Assembly (NCBI GenBank): GCA_030037185.1
Contig: JASHRR010001165.1
Coordinates: forward strand, 1-5,614
Direction: 5' to 3'
Length of the DNA stretch: 5,614 nt
Source of the DNA: Xanthobacteraceae bacterium
Lineage (GTDB): Bacteria; Pseudomonadota; Alphaproteobacteria; Rhizobiales; Xanthobacteraceae
Under the pieces are notes generated by a model that did not search any database, had not been told where the DNA came from, and worked only from the letters and a program-made list of their open reading frames with translations. Below, piece after piece: positions 1 to 5,614 of the stretch. Position 1 is the first letter of the stretch, and each line of letters starts with the position of its first letter. Position numbers and translations under genes: made by a program.

Positions 1-529
1 GAACAAGGTTGGCAAGCAATTCGGGATTTTTAGCCGTCAGGTTGAAGCTCACAAAATGACAGCGTATCTGTGTGGTCAACGTGCTGCGAAATAGTCCGAC
101 GCCGCTGAAATCTACTCTGCTGAAGCGCCGGCCCGCGATTTGTACTTCCGACGGTGACCGATCAATCGTCATGCCCTCGGCTGCGGACATCGCTCGGCTG
201 AATTCCTGTGTCATCGCAGCTGCATCGGCGAACGGCTTGGCGGCGAAGAACATATCTTGCGCCGCGACCAGTATTGTCGCGGTGAAATCGCCCTTTGGTA
301 TCAATGTGGTGAGTACGTAGTAGCCGGACACGGAGGGGCCCGGCCCCGCCGTTCCTTCGGTCCACCCTGACGGCAAGGGATAAGACAGATTAAAATAGGC
401 GCTCGTGAATATTTCATTGTTCACGACTCCGTCGTCTGGATGCGGCATCGGCACCATTGCGGCACTCCGATGCCACACCAACCCCCCCACCAGACAGGCC
501 AGAATGCCGAGATACGAGATTCTCCTCAT
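1..529 (-). CDS. Exported protein of unknown function, C-terminus beyond the window
   Basis: The 176 visible residues run off the left edge without a stop. The N-terminus (about 1-24) has two arginines then a hydrophobic stretch (ISYLGILACLVGGLV) ending near RSAA, which reads as a Sec signal peptide, so the mature protein probably lies in the periplasm or envelope. Residues 40-56 (IFTSAYFNLSYPLPSGW) and a later IRCHFVSFNLTAK stretch have the alternating pattern of a beta-rich fold. I have a vague memory of similar YPLPxGW proteins annotated as hypothetical, but know no function. The ATG lies 15 bases after the stop of the di-haem oxidoreductase gene. There is no clear Shine-Dalgarno sequence, so translation is probably coupled to the upstream gene. 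It contains no CxxCH motif and is not itself a c-type cytochrome. The operon position suggests it works with the upstream redox protein, which is inference. The gene is certain; the function is unknown. Confidence 0.8.
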   Translation of the reverse strand, partial: MRRISYLGILACLVGGLVWHRSAAMVPMPHPDDGVVNNEIFTSAYFNLSYPLPSGWTEGTAGPGPSVSGYYVLTTLIPKGDFTATILVAAQDMFFAAKPFADAAAMTQEFSRAMSAAEGMTIDRSPSEVQIAGRRFSRVDFSGVGLFRSTLTTQIRCHFVSFNLTAKNPELLANLV

Positions 530-544
530 CGTGGCGGATCAAGC

Positions 545-2020
545 TCAGAGCGAACGCAAAAAGTTCAGCAGATCCTGCTTGGATTGCGGCGGCAAAAGGT
601 TGAAATTGTTGATCACCGCATTGGCTTCTGACTGCGGACTGGCATGCGCGAGGATCGCTTGGAGCAAATCGTTGGTGCGACCGTCGTGCAGGAAGAAGAG
701 GCGCTGCCCGATCCCCCATAAGGGAGCAGACCGAAACTCCTGCCCATCGGCGTTGCCCTGCGTAATTCCGTCCGCCAGACCGTATCCCATGTTGTGGACG
801 GCGAAGTCGCTGAATGGAGTTAATGTTACCGGACCGCTATTGCCGTTGCCGTTGAGGAAGGCGAGCCCAGCTATATTAGTGCTTTGCTGGGGCACATGGC
901 AGGCCTGACAGCCAATGTTTTTGAAGACCACGCTCCCGCGACTTGACGAGGCCGTCGCCGTTGGAGTCGGTGGATATACCGCCGCCGGGGTCGGCGTCGG
1001 CGGAGCGCTGAGGCGCATAAAGGTGGCAAAGTTGACAATGCCGGTCGAGAAATCCGACGCCGTACTCCCGGTGGGAGGCGAATCCGGATCTGTCGTGCCG
1101 AAAATGGTCATGTCTTCCGGCAGCGGATTGAACTGGCACTGCGGCTCCGTTCCATTGTCACGCTCGTTGGGAAAGAGCTCGTTGGTGATGCCCATCTCGA
1201 CGAGGTAAGCTTCGCCCGAGAACATCAGCAAAGACTTGTCTTGCGCCTTCCAGCCAAATCGGGTGATGGTGCCGTCGTTGGGGCTCCTGTTGAACTGCCC
1301 CGAGATCCCTAGCTGCGATTTCAGCGCCGCATTTGAATTGAAAGCCGTGGTAAGCCCGAGATCGGAGATGCCCTCGACCAATCCAAGACCGAAAGTGGGC
1401 GTTGGAATGCGGAAAATGACATTGTTTGCGGCCAGCGCGGCGGGGAAATTCTCCTGCTGGATATTGCAACCGGGCGCATCCGTGCGCCCACTTATCACAT
1501 ACAGTTCGTGCACCAGGCCGTCAGGTGTACCGTCCGGGTTGCGCACGAAACGAGCCTCCCGGACCGGGCCATTCGAAGTGATGAACGGAGGCACCGTATT
1601 TTTGGCGCCACGAATGGTCGCCATCGGCACTTCGGGATTACTCGGCGGGCTTGTGCCGCCACTGGTGGGGTACGCATGGCAGCCGGCACATGAGTTGAGA
1701 TTGAATTGCGGGCCCAGGCCTGGGCCGCCGTTTGTCACGCCGACGTTTATCCCGCCTTGCCCCGCATCGTCGAGGCTGCCCGTTACGGAAAAAACCGACA
1801 GGAAAAAAACTTTCGCGGCTTGAAAAAAGCCCGCCGGGCCGGGTTGAGATCCGCCGCCTGGGATCAGATTGGGGAGCGGGCCGCCGGCCCCGGGGGGGCC
1901 GCCTCGAACACCCGGATCCTGCACGGTCTGAGCGACTGCTGATCCTGACAGGCCGGTTGCCACGGCTACCCATACGACAGCAGTAAGAATCCCAGCATGG
2001 ACAGAGCGTGGATTTCTCAT
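545..2020 (-). CDS. Periplasmic di-haem cytochrome c oxidoreductase (DUF1111/DHOR type)
   Basis: A 491-residue protein with a signal peptide (1-30, hydrophobic core ILTAVVWVAVATGL, likely cleavage AVA|QT). Two c-type haem-binding sites are visible: C111-AG-C114-H115 and C371-QA-C374-H375. Other stretches typical of the family are GRTDAPGC (178-185), PTPTFGLGL (206-214), RFGWKAQ (254-260), SDFAVHNMGYG (404-414), PLWGIG (433-438) and FLHDGRT (443-449). The family is often called a di-haem oxidoreductase or putative peroxidase, but its reaction is not established, so substrate and electron partner stay open. C185 and C295 could form a disulphide. A Pro/Thr-rich linker (about 339-360) precedes the second haem. 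An upstream in-frame ATG would add 30 residues, but the start at 2020 has a GGAGG five bases before it and places the signal peptide at the N-terminus. It is the first gene of a minus-strand operon, divergent from a LysR regulator. Confidence 0.92.
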   Translation of the reverse strand: MRNPRSVHAGILTAVVWVAVATGLSGSAVAQTVQDPGVRGGPPGAGGPLPNLIPGGGSQPGPAGFFQAAKVFFLSVFSVTGSLDDAGQGGINVGVTNGGPGLGPQFNLNSCAGCHAYPTSGGTSPPSNPEVPMATIRGAKNTVPPFITSNGPVREARFVRNPDGTPDGLVHELYVISGRTDAPGCNIQQENFPAALAANNVIFRIPTPTFGLGLVEGISDLGLTTAFNSNAALKSQLGISGQFNRSPNDGTITRFGWKAQDKSLLMFSGEAYLVEMGITNELFPNERDNGTEPQCQFNPLPEDMTIFGTTDPDSPPTGSTASDFSTGIVNFATFMRLSAPPTPTPAAVYPPTPTATASSSRGSVVFKNIGCQACHVPQQSTNIAGLAFLNGNGNSGPVTLTPFSDFAVHNMGYGLADGITQGNADGQEFRSAPLWGIGQRLFFLHDGRTNDLLQAILAHASPQSEANAVINNFNLLPPQSKQDLLNFLRSL

Positions 2021-2025
2021 CTGTT

Positions 2026-2030
2026 CCTCC
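2026..2030 (-). promoter_or_regulatory. Ribosome binding site that fixes the di-haem protein start
   Basis: On the minus strand GGAGG is followed by AACAG and then ATG. This strong site with a 5-base spacing selects the start at 2020 over the longer in-frame start at 2110, which would bury the signal peptide. Confidence 0.8.
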
Positions 2031-2111
2031 CAAAATTGAGCTTTGGCCCCGCAGACTTGCCTCAGAGGGCAACTCACGCGGATCGCGTCGGTTCGCGCGA
2101 TGATGCCCACA

Positions 2112-2140
2112 TTCCCACGCTACCTGCTTCTTGCTATAAT
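2112..2140 (+). promoter_or_regulatory. Sigma70-like promoter for the LysR gene
   Basis: A perfect TATAAT at 2135-2140 lies 17 bases downstream of TTCCCA (2112-2117), which matches four of six bases of TTGACA. It points toward the LysR gene, whose ATG is 54 bases beyond the -10 box. Position, spacing and -10 quality make this the best promoter candidate in the window. The -10 is unusually good for a GC-rich genome, but nothing here proves the start site. Confidence 0.5.
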
Positions 2141-2175
2141 GAGGTAATTCTAATTTTCGATATCGCTATAAAGTC
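2141..2175. promoter_or_regulatory. AT-rich possible operator region between divergent genes
   Basis: This AT-rich segment lies between the divergent LysR and di-haem genes. It holds AATT-CT-AATT (2146-2155), the 8-bp palindrome CGATATCG (2158-2165) and a T-N11-A arrangement (T2156 to A2168). LysR-type proteins usually bind imperfect dyads of T-N11-A form in such regions, repressing themselves and activating the divergent gene. On the minus strand TAGAAT (2152-2147) could be the -10 of the di-haem operon. I see no good matching -35, as expected of an activator-dependent promoter. None of the dyads is long, so this is a candidate region only. Confidence 0.3.
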
Positions 2176-2194
2176 TCGGAATAGGGGCTGGAGA

Positions 2195-3181
2195 ATGAGA
2201 GAAGACGAGTTCGTCGATCAACGCCTCAAGTTGCAGCACTTGAAGGTCGTAATGGCGGTGGCGGAATGGGGCAGCATGGCGAAGGCCGCCAAGCATCTCA
2301 CGATCTCCCAGCCGGTTGTGTCAAAAGTAATCGCCGGTCTTGAAGGCGTGCTTGGCGCGCAGCTTTTCGATCGCAGCCCCCAAGGTGTCGAGCCGACGCC
2401 CTACGGGCGTGCCCTCCTCAAGCGCAGCATCGCGATTTTCGACGATCTGAGAACAAGCGTGGAAGAAATCAAGTTCCTTGCTGACCCCACCTGTGGCGAG
2501 CTACGAATCGGGAGTACCGAGCCGCTGCTGGGGGGATTGGGTGCCGCCGTGATGGAACGGCTCTGGCGGCAGTATCCGCGCATTAGCCTTCGCGCGGCGG
2601 ATGTGGACAGCGCTACGCTGCTTGCGCGCGAATTGCCCGAACGCCGCGTGGAGCTTGCGATCGTTCCGTTGGTAGGCACCTTTGTAAGTGAAGAGCTGGA
2701 GGCCACGATTCTCTTTCGTGACAACCTCCGCCTCGTGGTCGGCGCCAAAAGCCGCTGGGCCCATCGACGCAGGATTACGCTTGCGGACTTGACAGGCGAG
2801 CCTTGGTGCGTGGCCTCTTCCGCTGTTGGGTCTCTCATCGCGGAAGCATTTCGGACCAGTGGCTTGCCGATGCCGCGCTTTGCCATGACCGCGACCACCG
2901 CGCATCTGCTTTTTCGATTGTTGGAGAGTGGCCGCTTCGTGGGACATTTCGGCGATCGGCTGTTGCAGTTCTACACGAATCGCTTTGCGCTCAAGACATT
3001 GCCGATTGAACTTCCGATAGAGCCATTCTCAGTCGCGATCGTCACGCTGAAAAATCGGACTATCAGCCCGGTGGCCCAGCTCTTCATTGATTGCGCTCGG
3101 GAGGTCGCGGCGCCTTTGGCAAAGCGGCAAAGGCCCCCTGAGGGAGATGGTACCAGGCACCAGGCTCGTCGATCATTTTAG
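2195..3181 (+). CDS. LysR-type transcriptional regulator
   Basis: A 328-residue cytoplasmic DNA-binding regulator. The N-terminal winged helix-turn-helix spans about residues 13-72. It shows the family pattern GSMAKAAKHLTISQPVVSK, then LE (49-50), LFDR (57-60) and the wing TPYG (68-71). The effector-binding domain runs from about residue 100 (GELRIGS) to 305. The frame is open 66 codons further upstream, but that extension would cross the promoter and the divergent gene's start. The ATG at 2195 has AGGGG seven bases before it and puts the helix-turn-helix where the family has it. The last 20 or so residues (after PLAKRQ) are a charged tail beyond the usual length of about 300, running into a decayed region. 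It probably controls the divergent di-haem operon and itself. The effector ligand cannot be deduced. Confidence 0.93.
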   Translation: MREDEFVDQRLKLQHLKVVMAVAEWGSMAKAAKHLTISQPVVSKVIAGLEGVLGAQLFDRSPQGVEPTPYGRALLKRSIAIFDDLRTSVEEIKFLADPTCGELRIGSTEPLLGGLGAAVMERLWRQYPRISLRAADVDSATLLARELPERRVELAIVPLVGTFVSEELEATILFRDNLRLVVGAKSRWAHRRRITLADLTGEPWCVASSAVGSLIAEAFRTSGLPMPRFAMTATTAHLLFRLLESGRFVGHFGDRLLQFYTNRFALKTLPIELPIEPFSVAIVTLKNRTISPVAQLFIDCAREVAAPLAKRQRPPEGDGTRHQARRSF

Positions 3182-3476
3182 CCAACGTTTATCCGACGGC
3201 GCTTGGCCAATTCTTCATTCTCCACCACGCGCAGTCGGTTCGTGATACATCTCCGTCTCGAGTTGTCGTTCATACGGAACCTTCAGCGAAGGAACAACCG
3301 CAAGCTCGCCCTATTGCGCCACTACCATCACGGTGTCTGCAATTTGCAGCGGTGGCCGATAAGCTCCGCCTACATTGGCTGATCCTTGTAGCCATCATAG
3401 GAAACACTTGAGCTTGGGATAGCAGACGGGCAACAACGCCAGCACAGTGCCGGCGTTTACACTCACCGACGCGGCA
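3178..3476 (-). pseudogene. Possible remnant of an unknown gene, three lesions
   Basis: No intact gene lies here. On the minus strand one frame reads like protein for long stretches: NAGTVLALLPVCYPKLKCFL, a TGA, then SANVGGAYRPPLQIADTVMV, a TAG at 3311-3313, then GELAVVPSLKVPYERQLETE. A change of frame near 3240 then allows VENEELAKRRRINVG with a TAA at 3178-3180, overlapping the LysR stop codon. The last part looks like a charged C-terminal helix. I do not recognise the family. Two in-frame stops and a frameshift would make it dead. GC-rich DNA can give protein-like frames by chance, so this could also be plain non-coding sequence. Confidence 0.3.
3437..3455. repeat. Short hairpin downstream of the porin pseudogene
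   Basis: CGCCAGCA and TGCCGGCG form an 8-bp stem with one imperfect pair (G-U on the minus-strand RNA) around a 3-base loop, 22 bases past the porin stop codon. On the minus strand it is followed by only a weak T-run (TTGTTG). It may be the decayed terminator of the porin gene, or chance. Confidence 0.3.
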
Positions 3477-4776
3477 TCAAAACCGGAAGCGGATCCCGCC
3501 TGTCGTGGCGAGGTTGTTGCGCGCGAGGTAACCGTTGGCGAGCCCTCCATTAGACGTGGAGTAGAACGTACCGATATGAGTATCCCATTTCGGCGCGAAC
3601 TTCCAATCGATCATCGCAGAAGCCGCGTCCATCGAGCCGGCGCAAAAAAGTTTTATTGCTCGATGAAATGTTGCGGGCCGTGAGATTGGACGCGCTGGCG
3701 GCGAAGTTGTTCTGGTCGGAGTGTTAATAAGCGCCAACCAGATCCATCGAGTCGGTAATGGAATATCTTACGCCGGCCCAGAAAACTTTAAAGCCGGCGC
3801 TCGCGCTGTAGGCAGTGCTGTTGATATTTGTGCCTGCCGTCGGAGTGGCGCAGTCAAAGCACACAAAGTCTCCCACGATAGTCGTAAAGCCGGTATCGCG
3901 CACGGTGAAGGGGTCGCTGGACGACGCGAATTGCATCCATTCGTAACCAGCGTGCAATTTCAGCTTCTCGACCGTATACTTGGCGAGCACCATTACGTTA
4001 GTATTGTCGGACAGTGTAGCGGTGACTGTCTGCGGCAGCATCGTTCCGATCGGCACACCCGCAGTATTGGTAGGTGCCCCACTGAGGGTGAGATTTGTCT
4101 TTGTTGTAGTTGCCGATGGCGTCGAGCGAGAGTATGCCGACGCCTATGCGGAAGTCTCCGCGGAGTTGTCCACCAAAGGCGCCGTTCGAGCCGTTGTTTA
4201 AATCGTATCCGCCGAATTGCCAGAGTGCCGCCGCCCGGAAGTCGCCGAGGGAAACTCGATATTTCATCGCGGTAGTGTATCTTGCATTTTCGGTATCGCC
4301 GCCGCCCTGGGCCGTACCCGAGAAGCCGATCGGCGAGAAGGCGTATGAACCGGCCATCGGATCGTAGGCGAGAACGCCATCGGTCGTGAGCGCATTTTGC
4401 CGGAAGACGGTCAGAGTCCCATACGAGTCTGAGCTGATGCCGAGGAAGGTTAGGGAATTGTAGAATTGGCCCGCTCGGCTCGCGTCACCGTTGGTGGTTT
4501 GCTGGTTGACCGGCACGCCGGCATTCGTAAACACCGACTCCGTTGATTGGCAAAGTGCAAGGAATAAGGGTCGAACCCGGCCTCGAGCTGGGCAACAAAA
4601 GGCCAGCCCGGACTGAGTGGCTCCTTTATTTGGACGCCAACATTTGATTGACTCAAGCCATTGGGCGCAAGACCCCACATCGGGGTTCTGTTCATCTTCT
4701 GGAGGAAATAGGAGGATGGGAGAGAGATGGGATGCCGCGAGCCCCGCGTATCGCGAGCACCAGCTGGCCCAGCCAA
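3477..4776 (-). pseudogene. Outer-membrane porin pseudogene (Bradyrhizobium type), frameshifted
   Basis: Successive minus-strand frames give collinear pieces of one beta-barrel porin. They include NRTPMWGLAPNGLSQSNVGV, GWPFVAQLEAGFDPYSLHFA, SRAGQFYNSLTFLGISS, YGTLTVFRQNAL, GVLAYDPMAGSYAFSPIGFS, LWQFGGYDLNNGS, TATLSDNTNVMVLAKYTV and a C-terminal strand ending TTGGIRFRF, whose final Phe is the usual outer-membrane assembly signal. Lesions in reading order: loss of one base at about 4538-4545; gain of one (or loss of two) at about 4092-4097; a TAA at 3724-3726 where the family has a second Tyr (GAYYH); and gain of one in the run of six A at 3644-3649. The signal peptide and first barrel strands are not recognisable upstream of about 4735, so the N-terminus is lost or scrambled. 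Intact, it would have been a trimeric diffusion porin. Family membership is from memory of related sequences. That it is non-functional is well supported. Confidence 0.85.
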
Positions 4777-5087
4777 TCGAATCTTATTGAAACGCGAGTG
4801 ATGGCGTGGCGCAGCGAGCCGTTTTTCGAGTCGGACCCAAGCATCGTCATTTTACGCCGCTTCACGGAACAGCTGGGTCTGGGCGATCACATTTCGGGAA
4901 ATAGGCGCCGACATAAGTTTCAAGCTGGACCCGGAAGCCAAGAGAGGCTGCGCCTTTAGGGGTATGCGAACTCCTGCGGCCAACCAAAGATTGGCGGCTG
5001 CCGGTAGCGGCAAGCGGCAGGGCGAGCCGACGCGGCTGGCCAGCTGACCTGATTGACGGCCGCGCCCGATCGGCGCATCATCGGCCC
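4777..5087. other. Stretch without a supportable gene
   Basis: Short frames on both strands show no recognisable domain, no good start with a ribosome binding site, and compositional features typical of overlap frames. One plus-strand frame reads FKLDPEAKRGCAFRGMRTPA and ends in TGA at about 5045. It is protein-like for some 50 residues but has no start or family I know. The missing porin N-terminus would be expected at the left of this stretch and I cannot find it. The terminator at 5124 implies that a plus-strand transcript once ended here, so part of this may be a decayed gene or small RNA. Confidence 0.4.
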
Positions 5088-5115
5088 CGATCACGATGTG
5101 TCATGCGCGTGATCG
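5088..5115. repeat. Inverted repeat upstream of the terminator
   Basis: CGATCACG (5088-5095) and CGTGATCG (5108-5115) are perfect 8-bp arms around a 12-base loop, 8 bases before the terminator stem. In a plus-strand transcript the two would form adjacent hairpins. This could be the 3' end of a small RNA or of an mRNA; alone it does not identify either. Confidence 0.45.
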
Positions 5116-5123
5116 CTCGCCTT

Positions 5124-5152
5124 GCCCGCGTTGACCAACGCGGGCTTTTTTT
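5124..5152 (+). terminator. Strong rho-independent terminator
   Basis: GCCCGCGTTG and CAACGCGGGC are perfect complements (10 bp, in practice 9 with the loop GACC), followed directly by seven T (5146-5152). The T-run is only on the plus strand, so it stops rightward transcription and does not serve the binding-protein gene coming from the right. No intact plus-strand gene ends just before it. Its interest is greater as the likely target of the intron remnant that begins one base after the T-run. Confidence 0.85.
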
Positions 5153-5153
5153 G

Positions 5154-5290
5154 GTGTGCCAAGCAGAGCGGTAGTTTGCAGGTGGAAGTCCTCTGTCAAG
5201 CGATTAGTAACGCTCTCGAGAGCTGTCATCGACGAGACGTGCTATCGGTGCGTGCCCCAGATCCCGCTCAAGTGTTGCGATCAGAAACAG
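5154..5290 (+). ncRNA. 5' fragment of a group II intron, class C-like placement
   Basis: The segment starts with GTGTG, the group II intron 5' consensus (GUGYG), one base after a terminator T-run. It continues with GTGTGCCAAGCA, then CAGGTGGAAGTCC, AGTAAC (5206-5211) and the perfect palindrome GCTCTCGAGAGC (5212-5223). From memory, domain I of class C introns begins GTGTGCCCAGCA, has GGGTGAGAGTCC and then AGTAAC in the same order and similar spacing. Class C introns insert just downstream of terminator hairpins, exactly as here. A full element would carry a reverse-transcriptase gene and domains V and VI. None is present, because a minus-strand coding region begins at 5293, so this is a dead 5' remnant. 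The right boundary is uncertain. The match is by eye; a structured leader RNA is the alternative. Confidence 0.5.
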
Positions 5291-5292
5291 GG

Positions 5293-5614
5293 CTAATATC
5301 CTCTACGTATCCCCGCCGGGGTTAAACCGAGCATAAATTTTCTAAGCTCATCCTCAGGGAACTCGAATCGATAGAATTTCTTGAAATACTTGCGGACTTC
5401 ACTTGCCATATCCAAATCACGGAAATGATCAGGATAGATCGTTTTCGCGATGAATTCCGCCAGTAGAATCCCCTCAGTGCTGCCATCCCAATAAAACATG
5501 CCCTCAGGCAATGGGATCACGTGATCGTTCTTGATCGCACTGATGTTTTGCCACCGTGGATCACGCGATACGAGGTCAGGAGAATATTGCCGGCCGACGA
5601 AAATAAATTCGGGG
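5293..5614 (-). CDS. ABC-transporter periplasmic binding protein (iron/cobalamin type), C-terminal part
   Basis: The visible 106 residues are the C-terminus; the frame is open to the right edge, so signal peptide and first lobe lie outside. The sequence PEFIFVG (start of a core strand), DPRWQNISAIKNDHVIPLPE (18-37), MFYWDGSTEGILLAEFIAKT (39-58), YPDHFRDLDM and YFKKFYRFEFPEDELRKFM follows the end of class III binding proteins (BtuF/FecB/FhuD-like fold). These deliver ferric siderophores, haem or cobalamin to an inner-membrane FecCD-type permease. A GTG at 5518-5520 is internal, not the start, because the conserved frame continues upstream of it. It ends with TAG two bases from the intron-like segment, and I see no minus-strand terminator between 5153 and 5293. 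The exact ligand cannot be read from this part. Its permease and ATPase genes would be expected to the right or elsewhere. Confidence 0.8.
   Translation of the reverse strand, partial: PEFIFVGRQYSPDLVSRDPRWQNISAIKNDHVIPLPEGMFYWDGSTEGILLAEFIAKTIYPDHFRDLDMASEVRKYFKKFYRFEFPEDELRKFMLGLTPAGIRRGY

Noticed and set aside
905..1010. Short GTCGGCGTCGG-like repeats as a tandem repeat array or CRISPR
   Set aside because: They are the codons of the Pro/Thr-rich linker in the di-haem gene; there are no regular repeats with spacers.
1236..1823. Long plus-strand open frame of 195 codons inside the di-haem gene
   Set aside because: It lies wholly antisense to a gene with clear haem motifs and a signal peptide, has no ribosome binding site, and its Pro/Ser/Arg-rich translation is typical of an opposite-strand shadow in GC-rich DNA.
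2021..2110. 30-residue N-terminal extension of the di-haem protein
   Set aside because: It would put the signal peptide in the interior. A strong GGAGG precedes the ATG at 2020.
1997..2194. 66-codon N-terminal extension of the LysR gene
   Set aside because: It would overlap the divergent gene's start and the LysR promoter, and family members begin close to the helix-turn-helix. The ATG at 2195 has a ribosome binding site.
2401..2947. Minus-strand open frames of 148 and 165 codons inside the LysR gene
   Set aside because: They are antisense to a well-supported regulator and have Arg/Ser-rich translations without any recognisable domain.
4648..4959. Plus-strand open frame of 103 codons
   Set aside because: Its first part is antisense to the porin pseudogene, there is no recognisable domain and no convincing start.
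4852..5094. Minus-strand open frame of 80 codons as the lost porin N-terminus or a small gene
   Set aside because: It shows no signal peptide, no porin strands and no known motif, and its end is not in register with the porin pieces.
5153..5292. Cobalamin riboswitch for the neighbouring binding-protein gene
   Set aside because: The GGTGGAAGTCC stretch prompted the idea. However, the segment lies downstream of that gene and on the opposite strand, and the B12-box and core motifs are not present.

Overview
The window looks like chromosomal DNA from an alphaproteobacterium, most likely in or near Bradyrhizobiaceae. The best taxonomic clue is a broken outer-membrane porin (3477-4776, minus) whose decayed reading frames resemble, from memory, a porin family common in Bradyrhizobium and relatives. 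GC-rich codon use and the LysR regulator fit this. No database search was possible.

Left half (1-3181): a compact, apparently intact unit. A LysR-type regulator (2195-3181, plus) is divergent from a two-gene operon on the minus strand. The first operon gene (545-2020) encodes an exported protein with two CxxCH haem sites, of the DUF1111 or di-haem oxidoreductase type. Fifteen bases later starts an exported protein of unknown function (529 to beyond base 1), cut by the window edge. The 174-bp divergent intergenic region holds a good sigma70-like promoter for the regulator and small AT-rich palindromes that could be operators. The simplest reading is a periplasmic redox pair controlled by the adjacent LysR protein; the inducer and substrate cannot be told from sequence.

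Middle (3178-5123): decaying sequence. A possible remnant of an unknown gene (3178-3476, minus) ends at the LysR stop codon. It is followed by the porin pseudogene, which has three frameshifts, one nonsense codon and no recognisable N-terminus. The stretch 4777-5087 holds no gene I can support.

Right end (5088-5614): a strong plus-strand rho-independent terminator (5124-5152) is followed one base after its T-tract by GTGTG and a sequence resembling the 5' end of domain I of a bacterial group II intron. Insertion just behind terminator hairpins is the known habit of class C introns, so this looks like a truncated intron remnant. It faces the C-terminal end of an ABC-transporter periplasmic binding protein of the iron-siderophore/cobalamin type (5293-5614, minus), cut by the right edge.
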